A stretch of DNA of 64,000 nt from Pelagibius sp050330205. Lineage in GTDB: Bacteria > Pseudomonadota > Alphaproteobacteria > Kiloniellales > Kiloniellaceae. The number at the start of each line of letters is the position of its first letter. Position 1 is the stretch's first letter. Under the pieces are notes generated by a model that was given only the letters and a program-made list of their open reading frames with translations, did no database searches and was not told where the DNA came from. The position numbers were made by a program, and so were the translations under genes. The stretch lies in the NCBI GenBank assembly GCA_050330205.1, contig JBHJOA010000006.1, forward strand, positions 1 to 64,000, written 5' to 3'. Positions 54,335 through 61,661 of the stretch are shown piece by piece.

Positions 54335-55264
54335 ATGGAAGCCATGGCAGCGGAACAGGACGTCGTCGGCGAGGAACACTGGACGAAGAAGGGTGACGAC
54401 GTCGATCTCTTCCTCTGGGAGAAATACGCCGGCAAGCCGACAGGCAAGCGCGGCACCGTGCTCTTCGTGCACGGCTCCTCCATGGCCTCGCAGCCGACCT
54501 TCGATCTCCATGTGGAGGGACGGCCCTTCAGCTCCGCCATGAACTGGTTCGCTTGCCAGGGCTACGACACTTGGTGCGTCGACATGGAGGGCTACGGACG
54601 CTCTACCAAGGATCGCGACATCTTCTGCGATATCGCCAACGGCGCCGACGACCTGGCCGCCGCCACGGCCTACATCGAGAAGACCCGCGGTGCCGGGCCG
54701 CTGCTGGTCTATGGCATCTCCTCCGGCGCCCTGCGTGCCGCGCTTTTCGCCGAACGCCACCCGGAACGGGTCAAGCGCCTCGCCCTGGACGCCTTCGTGT
54801 GGACCGGCGAGGGCAGCCCGACTCTCGAGCAGCGGCGCAAGAAGCTGCCGGAGTTCATGGCCTCCAAACGCCGGCCCATCGACTACGCCTTCGTGCAGTC
54901 GATCTTCGCGCGCGACCACCCGGGCTGCGCCGAGGACAAGGTGGTCGACGCCTTCGCCGCGGCGATCACGGCGCTGGATGACTCAATGCCCAACGGCACC
55001 TACATCGACATGTGCTCGCGCCTGCCGCTGGTCGACCCGGAGAAGATCGTCGTGCCGACCATCATCCTGCGCGGCCAGTACGACGGCATTGCCGGCTTCG
55101 CCGACCTGCTGAAGTTCTTCGAGAAGCTGCCCAATCCGGACAAGCAGTTCACGGTGATGGCCGGCATCTCGCATGCGTCGTTCCAGCAGAAGAACTACAT
55201 GCTGGTCTACCACATCCTCGGCGGCTTTTTCGCCCAGCCGGACCCGCTTTATCGGGGGGAGTAG
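54335..55264 (+). CDS. Alpha/beta hydrolase
   Basis: A 309-residue soluble hydrolase. The oxyanion motif VLFVHGSSM, the DMEGYGRS strand-loop, the nucleophile elbow YGISSGALRA, a late acid in LRGQYDGI and the catalytic histidine in GISHASF are all present. No signal peptide is present, so it is cytoplasmic. The substrate is unknown. GGAAGGAAAGG lies upstream of the ATG. It follows the LVIVD protein closely and converges on the SulP gene, with five bases between stops. Confidence 0.85.
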   Translation: MEAMAAEQDVVGEEHWTKKGDDVDLFLWEKYAGKPTGKRGTVLFVHGSSMASQPTFDLHVEGRPFSSAMNWFACQGYDTWCVDMEGYGRSTKDRDIFCDIANGADDLAAATAYIEKTRGAGPLLVYGISSGALRAALFAERHPERVKRLALDAFVWTGEGSPTLEQRRKKLPEFMASKRRPIDYAFVQSIFARDHPGCAEDKVVDAFAAAITALDDSMPNGTYIDMCSRLPLVDPEKIVVPTIILRGQYDGIAGFADLLKFFEKLPNPDKQFTVMAGISHASFQQKNYMLVYHILGGFFAQPDPLYRGE

Positions 55265-55269
55265 CGAGC

Positions 55270-57030
55270 CTAGTCCGTCGCCGCCGAGCGTGCAGGGCGG
55301 GTGGCATTTAGGGCCTGCCAGGTGGTCTCGGGGTCAAGGGTAGCGAGGGCGTCGTACTGGCTGAGGAAGACCTTGCCGGTCAGCTGCTCGAGGAAATGGG
55401 AGCGCTTCAGCTTGTCCATCACCGGGCCTTTCACCTCGGAGAGGTGAAAGCGCACGCCGGCCGCGTCGAGGCGGTGGTTCAGCGCTTCCAGACTCTCCAG
55501 GGCGCTGGCGTCGATATCGTTGACAGCCGAGCAGATCAGCACGACATGCTTCAGCTCGCGGTCGGCGGCGGCCATGTCGTAGAGCCGGTCCTCCAGCCAG
55601 CGTGAATTGGCGAAGTAGAGGCTCTCGTCGACCCTGACCGAGAGCACCATTGGGCTCACTTTCACCTGGTGGCGCTTCACGTTGCGGAAATGCTGGGTGC
55701 CCGGCACCTGTCCCACCACCGCCATGTGCGGGCGGCTGGAGTGCACCAGGAAGAGCACCACCGAAAGCGCGACGCCGGTGACGATGCCGGCCTCGACCCC
55801 GGCACCGAGCACCATCAGGATGGTCGCCGCCATGGCCGCGAAATCGCCCTTCGAGTAGGTCCAGGTGCGGCGGATGGCGCCGAAGTCGACCAGGGACAGC
55901 ACGGCGACCACGATGGTCGCGGCCAGCGTCGCCTTGGGGAGAAGCTGGAACAGCGGCGTCAGCAGCAGGGCGGTGAGGCCGATGCCGGCGGCCGTCATCA
56001 CCCCGGCCAGGGGTGTGCGCGCGCCGGCGTCGAAATTCACCACCGAGCGCGCGAAGCCGCCGGTCACCGGGTAGCCGCCGGTGAAACCTGCGGCGAGATT
56101 GGCGGCGCCGAGGCCGACCAGCTCGCGATTGGGGGCGATGCGCTCGCGTCGCCTGGCGGCCAGGGTCTGGGCCACCGAAACGGACTCGACGAAGCCGACC
56201 ACCGAGATCAGTACCGCCGAGGGCAGAAGGTCGCGCCAGAGGGCGAGGTCGACGGGCGGCAGCGCGATCGGCGGCAGGCCCTGGGGGATGTCGCCGACCA
56301 CCGCGACCCCCGCCGCATCCAGCGCCAGCCAGCCCACCAGCAGGATGGTGGCGACGACCGCGGCCACCGGCCCCGCCTTGGCGAGGCTGTCGGCGAGACG
56401 CGGGCCCAGGCCGATCCGCATCAGCAGTGGCTTCAGCGAACGGCGCACCCAGAACAGGAAGAGGGTGGCGCCGGCCCCGAGCGCCAGGGTCGCGCCGTTC
56501 ACGGCATCGATCTGGCCGGCCAGGGAGGAGATCATCTCCGGCAGGGTGTGGCCGCCGGCCTCGACACCGAGGATGTGTTTCAGTTGGCTGGTGGCGATGA
56601 GGATGCCGGAGGCGGTGATGAAGCCGGAGATCACCGGGTGGCTCAGCAGGCTGGCGAGGAAGCCGAGGCGCAAGAGGCCGAGCGCCACCAGGAAGAGGCC
56701 GGACAGCAGCGCCAGGGCGAGGGCGGCGCCGCGATATTCCGGCGTGCCGAGAGCGGCGACCTCGCCGACCGCCGCCGCGGTCATCAGCGACACCACGGCG
56801 ACCGGCCCGACGGCGAGGGTGCTGGAACTGCCGAACAGGGCATAGCCCACCAGCGGCGCCATGGAGGCGTAGAGGCCGACCTCCGGCGGCAGGCCGGCCA
56901 GCAGGGCGTAGGCCAGGCTCTGCGGGATCAGCATGATGGTGACGATCACCGCCGCCATGGCATCGCCCTGCAGGGCGGTGCGGTCGTAGCGACGCATCCA
57001 GGAGATGCCCGGCAGCAGACGGTCGATCAT
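55270..57030 (-). CDS. SulP-family anion transporter with STAS domain
   Basis: A 586-residue protein. The SulP transporter domain has 11-14 membrane helices (AVIVTIMLIPQSLAYALLAGLPPEVGLYASMAPL is the family entry motif), and the C-terminal STAS domain spans roughly residues 445-570 (VLICSAVNDIDASALESLEALN). SulP proteins move sulfate, bicarbonate or other anions. As the last gene of the sulfide-oxidation operon it probably exports or balances sulfate/sulfite. It starts 28 bases after the BLH-SQR gene. Confidence 0.9.
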   Translation of the reverse strand: MIDRLLPGISWMRRYDRTALQGDAMAAVIVTIMLIPQSLAYALLAGLPPEVGLYASMAPLVGYALFGSSSTLAVGPVAVVSLMTAAAVGEVAALGTPEYRGAALALALLSGLFLVALGLLRLGFLASLLSHPVISGFITASGILIATSQLKHILGVEAGGHTLPEMISSLAGQIDAVNGATLALGAGATLFLFWVRRSLKPLLMRIGLGPRLADSLAKAGPVAAVVATILLVGWLALDAAGVAVVGDIPQGLPPIALPPVDLALWRDLLPSAVLISVVGFVESVSVAQTLAARRRERIAPNRELVGLGAANLAAGFTGGYPVTGGFARSVVNFDAGARTPLAGVMTAAGIGLTALLLTPLFQLLPKATLAATIVVAVLSLVDFGAIRRTWTYSKGDFAAMAATILMVLGAGVEAGIVTGVALSVVLFLVHSSRPHMAVVGQVPGTQHFRNVKRHQVKVSPMVLSVRVDESLYFANSRWLEDRLYDMAAADRELKHVVLICSAVNDIDASALESLEALNHRLDAAGVRFHLSEVKGPVMDKLKRSHFLEQLTGKVFLSQYDALATLDPETTWQALNATRPARSAATD

Positions 57031-57058
57031 GGTCGGTCCTAGACGCGAGCGCTTCCGC

Positions 57059-58741
57059 TCAGTTGACCACTTCAGGCTTTACCGCCCCAGGCTTGGCGAG
57101 CCACTCGCGCCCGCGCAGCATGGCTTGCCAGTAGATCGGAGGGAGGATCTTCTCCTTCATCAGCCAGGCCAATCGGCTCGGCCGCCGGCCGTCGATCAGC
57201 CAGGGCGGAAAGCTCGGCAGCAGCTTGCCGCCGTAGCCGAACTCGGCCAGCACGATCTTGCCGCGCTCGACGGTCAACGGGCAGGAGCCGTAACCGTCGT
57301 AGTGGCCGATGGAAATGTTGCGGCCCATGTCCGCCAGCACGTTCTGCGCCACCACCGGCGCCTGCTTGCGCGCGGCCGCCGCCGTCTTGGCATTGGGCGC
57401 GTTCATCACGTCGCCGAGACTCCAGATGTTCTCGAAGGTCTTGTGGCGCAGGGTGTTCTGGTCGACGTCGACCCAGCCGGCCTGGTCGGCCAGCGGGCTG
57501 ACGCGGATGAAATCCGGCGCGCATTGCGGCGGACAGACATGGATCATGTCGAAGCCGCGTTCGACGCGCGTTACCTTGCCATCGGCGTCGGTGACGTCGA
57601 ACCATGCCTGCTTGGCCGGTCCGTCGACGGCGACGAGATTGTGGCTGAAGTTCAGCTCGGCCTTGTACCTCTCGATGTACTCCATCAGCGCCGGGACATA
57701 GTCCTTGACGCCGAACAGCACACCGCCGGCGTTGTAGAAGGCGACGTCGATGTGGTCGAGCACACCTGTGCGATGCCAGTGGTCGGCCGAAAGGTACATG
57801 GCCTTCTGCGGTGCGCCGGCGCACTTGATGGGCATCGGCGGCTGAGTGAAGAGCGCCGTGCCGGCTTTGAGGTGCTTCACCAGCTCCCAGGTGTAGGGGG
57901 CCAGGTCAAAGCGGTAGTTCGAGGTGACGCCGTTCTTGCCGAGGGTATCCACGAGGCCCTCGACCCGGTGCCAGTCCAGCTTGAGGCCGGGGCAGACGAT
58001 GAGGCGGTCGTACTGGATGGCGCGGCAGCCTTCCAGCAGCACCACGTTGCGCTCTGGCTCGAAGGCGGCCACGGCCGCCTTGATCCAGTGCACGGATCTG
58101 GGCAGCACCGAGGAGAGAGTGCGAACCGTCTCGTCGGCCTCGAAGACGCCGCCGCCGACCAGCGTCCAGCCGGGCTGGTAATAGTGGATATCGGCGGGGT
58201 CGATGATGGCGATATCGAGCTCCGGCGCCCGCGACAGCAGGGAGGCGGCCACGGCGATGCCGGCCGAGCCGGCGCCTACGACCACGATCTCGTACTTGCC
58301 GTCGATGGCGTCGCTCGGCGTCCGGCCCCTGTTGGCGATACGGCGCGCCACCGCGGACATGTCGTAGCCGGCATTTCTGGAAGCGGTAAGAATGTCAGTC
58401 AGGTTCATGCTGCCGGCGCGGCTCAGCGACCATAGGGTAATGGAGCGTGTGCCGGTGCGGCAGTAGGCGAAGACGGGCTTGGGAGCCGCGTCGAAGAGTG
58501 CGGCGAAGGCCACGGCATCTTCGTCGGTCACCTTGCCGCTTTCGACCGGCAGGTAGTGGACCTGCAGGCCGGCACGCTTTGCCGTCTCCTCGACCTCGTG
58601 GAACAGCGGCTGGTCGTTGCCCTCGCCGTCGGGGCGGTTGCAGATGATGGTTCTGTAGCCGGCCGCGGCAACTTCTGCGACCTCACTTGGCAGGATCTGC
58701 GGCGCCACGCCGAAGGTTTTGTCGACTCGCTTGATTTCCAT
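57059..58741 (-). CDS. BLH phosphatase-like domain fused to sulfide:quinone oxidoreductase
   Basis: About 560 residues. Residues 1-135 form a DUF442/TIGR01244 domain (beta-lactamase-hydrolase-associated) with the phosphatase-like loop CRTGTRS at Cys94. Residues 148 to the end are an SQR-type flavoprotein: FAD loop VVVGAGSAG, PADIHYYQPGWTLVGGG, a redox cysteine in PIKCAGAPQKAMYL, another in HVCPPQCAPDF, and the late NIWSLGDVMNAPNAKTAAA FAD site. It oxidises sulfide and passes electrons to quinone, making persulfide. The start at 58741 has GGAGAGG. It lies 23 bases after the MBL-fold gene, with which it acts. Confidence 0.9.
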   Translation of the reverse strand: MEIKRVDKTFGVAPQILPSEVAEVAAAGYRTIICNRPDGEGNDQPLFHEVEETAKRAGLQVHYLPVESGKVTDEDAVAFAALFDAAPKPVFAYCRTGTRSITLWSLSRAGSMNLTDILTASRNAGYDMSAVARRIANRGRTPSDAIDGKYEIVVVGAGSAGIAVAASLLSRAPELDIAIIDPADIHYYQPGWTLVGGGVFEADETVRTLSSVLPRSVHWIKAAVAAFEPERNVVLLEGCRAIQYDRLIVCPGLKLDWHRVEGLVDTLGKNGVTSNYRFDLAPYTWELVKHLKAGTALFTQPPMPIKCAGAPQKAMYLSADHWHRTGVLDHIDVAFYNAGGVLFGVKDYVPALMEYIERYKAELNFSHNLVAVDGPAKQAWFDVTDADGKVTRVERGFDMIHVCPPQCAPDFIRVSPLADQAGWVDVDQNTLRHKTFENIWSLGDVMNAPNAKTAAAARKQAPVVAQNVLADMGRNISIGHYDGYGSCPLTVERGKIVLAEFGYGGKLLPSFPPWLIDGRRPSRLAWLMKEKILPPIYWQAMLRGREWLAKPGAVKPEVVN

Positions 58742-58764
58742 GGGCCTCTCCAAACCCGACGCCG

Positions 58765-59628
58765 TCACAGCGCGTCCACGGGGATCTTCAGGTAGCGCAC
58801 CCCGTTGTCCTCGGGCGGCGGCAAATCGCCGGCGCGCATGTTGACCTGCACCGACGGCAGGATAAGCACCGGCATGTCGAGCGTCTTGTCGCGTTCGGTG
58901 CGCATCTTCACGAACTCGTCCTCGGTGACGCCCTTGTGGACGTGGATGTTCCTGGCAAGTTGATCCGCGACGGTGGTTTCCCAGACGAAGGTGTCGCGGC
59001 CGGGCGCCTTGTAATCGTGGCAGAGGAACAGGCGGGTGTCCGGCGGCAGCGCGAGGATCTTCTGAATGGAGCGGTAGAGTTGCCGCGCGTCACCGCCGGG
59101 GAAGTCGCAGCGGGCGGTGCCGTAATCCGGCATGAAAAGCGTGTCGCCGACGAAGGCGGCATTGCCGACGACGTAGGTCGAGCAGGCCGGGGTATGGCCC
59201 GGCGTGTGGATGACCCTGGCCTCAAGCCTGCCGATGTTGAAGGTCTCGCCGTCCTCGAACAGCCGGTCGAACTGGCGGCCGTCGGTGGGGAAGTCCTCTT
59301 CGGCATTGAACACTTTCTTGAACACGCCCTGCACCGTATCAATGCGGGCGCCGATGGCGATCTTGCCGCCGAGCTTGGACTTCAGGTAGGGCGCCGCGGT
59401 CAGGTGGTCGGCATGAACGTGGGTTTCCAGGATCCACTCAACATCGAGGCTCTCGGCCTTGACGAAGGCGATCACCTCGTCGGCGGAGTTGGTCCGGGTG
59501 CGCCCCGACTTCGGATCGTAGTCCTTCACCGAGTCGACGATCGCGGCCTTGCGCTTGTCCGGGTCCCAGACCAGGTGGGTGGCGGTGAACGTCGCTTCGT
59601 CGAAGAAGGTCTTTATTTTCGGGTTCAT
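58765..59628 (-). CDS. MBL-fold hydrolase, BLH/persulfide dioxygenase-like
   Basis: A 287-residue metallo-beta-lactamase-fold protein with the THVHADHLT metal motif (His70, His72, Asp74, His75), the later HTPGHTPACSTYV and FVGDTLFMPDYGTARCDFPGGD, and a final LFLCHDYKAPGR. Sequence and neighbourhood match the BLH/ETHE1-like group, iron enzymes that oxidise glutathione persulfide to sulfite. Acting after SQR, it would complete sulfide detoxification. GAGAGGA precedes the ATG. Confidence 0.88.
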   Translation of the reverse strand: MNPKIKTFFDEATFTATHLVWDPDKRKAAIVDSVKDYDPKSGRTRTNSADEVIAFVKAESLDVEWILETHVHADHLTAAPYLKSKLGGKIAIGARIDTVQGVFKKVFNAEEDFPTDGRQFDRLFEDGETFNIGRLEARVIHTPGHTPACSTYVVGNAAFVGDTLFMPDYGTARCDFPGGDARQLYRSIQKILALPPDTRLFLCHDYKAPGRDTFVWETTVADQLARNIHVHKGVTEDEFVKMRTERDKTLDMPVLILPSVQVNMRAGDLPPPEDNGVRYLKIPVDAL

Positions 59629-59674
59629 TGCATTCCTCTCGCTGACTCGCTTCCGGTTGCCGCGTGGGTCGCGC

Positions 59675-59869
59675 CTAGCCGGCCTTCCTGCCCGTGGTGC
59701 AGATGCCCAGCAGGCGATATGCGGGACAGAAGCCGACGAAGGCGGTGGCCAGGGGGATCACCCCGATCCAGCCCCAGGCGGTCTTCGGCCCGAAAAAGAC
59801 CAGCGCGATCAGCGCCAGGCCGATGACAACGCGGAGGATTCGGTCCAGGTTGCCGATGTTCCTTTGCAT
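59675..59869 (-). CDS. DUF2892 small membrane protein
   Basis: A 64-residue protein with two hydrophobic segments and the DUF2892 pattern: NIGNLDRILRVVIGLALIALVFF, then GWIGVIPLATAFVGFCPAYRLLGI. DUF2892 proteins often sit in sulfur-metabolism operons and carry rhodanese fusions elsewhere. The cysteines in GFCPAYRLLGICTT are the usual ones. It is the first gene of the sulfide operon, with AAGGAGA upstream. Confidence 0.87.
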   Translation of the reverse strand: MQRNIGNLDRILRVVIGLALIALVFFGPKTAWGWIGVIPLATAFVGFCPAYRLLGICTTGRKAG

Positions 59870-59909
59870 GGGGCGTCTCCTTTGGGAATGGGGGCGGGTT
59901 CCGACGTCA

Positions 59910-59957
59910 TTGCCGGAGCATAGGACGACCGCAAGTCCGAGTATGTGATTTAGTCAC
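59910..59957 (-). promoter_or_regulatory. Promoter and operator of the sulfide operon
   Basis: On the leftward strand a palindrome GTGACTAAATCAC (59945-59957) is followed, 22 bases further, by TATGCT (59917-59922) as -10 element, giving a start near 59910. The palindrome is centred about 41 bases upstream of that start, the activating position for Crp/Fnr proteins. The Crp/Fnr gene ends 30 bases beyond it. Confidence 0.55.
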
Positions 59958-59986
59958 CGAGGCGCTCGGCGGCGCATTGCGGCAGA

Positions 59987-60649
59987 TCAAGCGCCGGCGG
60001 CGAGTCGCTCCAGGGCGGCGCGGTCGGCGAGGTGGATCCGGCCGCGGGTCGGCTCCAGCCAGCCGCGGCGCTGGAACTCCTTCAGGTGGCGGCTGACGAC
60101 CTCGCGGGCGGAGCCGAGTTCCGTCGCAAGATCCTGGTGGGTGGCGCTCAGCTGCCCCTCGGCGTCGGCCAGGGCCAGCAGGCGCTGTGCCAGGCGCTTG
60201 TCGATGCGCTCGAAGGCCACCTCCTCGACCACCTGCAGCAGGTCGGTGATCCGGCTGGCATAGTGCCCGAACACGAAGCGGCGGAACTCGGCCGAGCGTG
60301 CCATCAGGTCGTCAAACGTCTCCCGGGGAACGGCCATTGCCGTGACCGGCGTCTCGGCAATTCCCTCGGCGTTGTAGGTGTCCTGCGACAGCAGGCAGGC
60401 CGTGGTCATGATGCAGCTTTCACCGCCGGCCACCCGGTAGAGCACGATTTCGCGGCCGCCGGAGGAGACCTGCTGCACGCGCACCCGGCCGTCCAGCACC
60501 AGCAGAAAGCTCTCGGCCGGCTGGCCTGGCGCAAAGATGGTCGTCTGCGCCGGCAGGGTGACGAGCCGCGCCCGCTCGGCGAGGAGCTTCTGATCGGCGG
60601 CAGTCAGGCGGGTGAGGTCGGGAAAGCTGGCGAGCCAGTCGGAAGCCAT
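59987..60649 (-). CDS. Crp/Fnr-family regulator with two sensor-domain cysteines
   Basis: About 220 residues: an N-terminal cyclic-nucleotide-like beta-roll (FAPGQPAESFLLVLDGRVRV, then GGESCIMTTACLL) and a C-terminal Crp helix-turn-helix (LSATHQDLATELGSAREVVSRHLKEF). The iron-sulfur cysteine cluster of FNR is absent. Instead two cysteines, Cys79 and Cys85, lie in the beta-roll, a plausible thiol or persulfide sensor. The sulfide operon follows directly on the same strand and is the likely target. The ATG at 60649 has AAGGA upstream and gives normal family length. Confidence 0.85.
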   Translation of the reverse strand: MASDWLASFPDLTRLTAADQKLLAERARLVTLPAQTTIFAPGQPAESFLLVLDGRVRVQQVSSGGREIVLYRVAGGESCIMTTACLLSQDTYNAEGIAETPVTAMAVPRETFDDLMARSAEFRRFVFGHYASRITDLLQVVEEVAFERIDKRLAQRLLALADAEGQLSATHQDLATELGSAREVVSRHLKEFQRRGWLEPTRGRIHLADRAALERLAAGA

Positions 60650-60911
60650 GCGCGGGGTCCTTCTCGGTGGCGCCGCTACGGCGCGCGCTCGGCGGCGCCT
60701 CTGCGGAGCCTCTGCGGCGTGCGGCCGCATTACGACGATAGCCGCCCCACCCCGGCGGCGTCCACCGCCGCGCAAAGGGATAGGCCGGCCGGTGCAAAGG
60801 AGTCCTGTGGCATTCCGCATAGGCGGGGCGGCGGCATCCTGCGATCTTGACGTCGTCGCGGGCCCGGTGTCGCCGGGACGCCGCCAGGCGGGTCATTTCG
60901 GGAGAATCGCC

Positions 60912-61022
60912 ATGCAGCGCTTTCGACTGGTCTACTACAGCCTTCTCTTCGTCCTCACCGCCCTGATGGTCACCTCGATCGCCAGTGCCGGGAGCCTCGT
61001 CTGCGTCGCCGCCGCGGCCTGA
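60912..61022 (+). CDS. 36-residue membrane peptide
   Basis: A tiny gene with a good GGGAGAA ribosome site. The peptide has a basic start (MQRFR), a hydrophobic helix (LVYYSLLFVLTALMVTSIA) and a short alanine-rich tail with one cysteine. It could be a single-span membrane peptide or a very short exported peptide with a signal-type helix. It is too short for family assignment; the ribosome site and protein-like composition are the only support. Confidence 0.45.
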   Translation: MQRFRLVYYSLLFVLTALMVTSIASAGSLVCVAAAA

Positions 61023-61105
61023 CGCTGCGCCGCGATTGCGGCTTCCGGGCAGGATCGCCATGACCTAGATTGCGTCCCGTCGCCGACTATCGGGAGGCTT
61101 CGAGG

Positions 61106-61591
61106 ATGAACGCGATCGCCGGTTATCCCCTGGAGGGGGGCTGCGCCTGCCGCGAAGTGCGCTACCGCATGACCACGCCGCCGCTCTTCGTGCACTGCTG
61201 CCACTGCCGCTGGTGCCAGCGCGAAACCGGCTCGGCCTTCGTTCTGAATGCGTTGATCGAGGCGGACCGCGTGCAGCTGCTGCAGGGCAGCCCGCAGCTG
61301 GTGGCGACGCCCAGCGAGAGCGGCCGGGGCCAGAAGATCGCCCGCTGCCCTACCTGCCATGTCGCCCTCTGGAGCAACTACGCCGGCGCCGGCGACCGCT
61401 TCCGCTTCCTGCGGGTCGGCACCCTGGACGACCCGGATCACCTGCCACCGGACATCCATATCTTTACCGCCTCCAAGCAGCCCTGGGTGCGGCTGCCCGA
61501 GGGAGCCCTGGCCTTCGAAGAATACTACGACCGCGAGGCCTGCTGGCCCGCCGAGAGCCTGGCCCGCCGCAAGGCCGCGCTGGCCGGCTGA
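61106..61591 (+). CDS. GFA-family (CENP-V domain) zinc protein
   Basis: About 161 residues. Zinc ligands of the GFA fold are present: GGCACREVRYR, then the CCHCRWCQRETGSAF cluster and CPTCHVALWS. The family is named for glutathione-dependent formaldehyde-activating enzyme, but most members have unproven functions. The ATG at 61106 has GGGAGG 14 bases upstream and GAGG immediately before it. A strong hairpin follows the stop. Confidence 0.85.
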   Translation: MNAIAGYPLEGGCACREVRYRMTTPPLFVHCCHCRWCQRETGSAFVLNALIEADRVQLLQGSPQLVATPSESGRGQKIARCPTCHVALWSNYAGAGDRFRFLRVGTLDDPDHLPPDIHIFTASKQPWVRLPEGALAFEEYYDREACWPAESLARRKAALAG

Positions 61592-61599
61592 GGCCGGCC

Positions 61600-61630
61600 G
61601 CCGCCCCACCCTCGATGACGGTGGGGCGGC
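61600..61630. terminator. Bidirectional hairpin between convergent genes
   Basis: A perfect 11-bp stem (GCCGCCCCACC with GGTGGGGCGGC) with a nine-base loop begins eight bases after the GFA stop and lies between it and the convergent gene ending at 61662. There is no T-run on either side, so termination strength is uncertain. Confidence 0.5.
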
Positions 61631-61661
61631 GCTCCGAAGCCCTGACGGAAGCTGGACCCGA

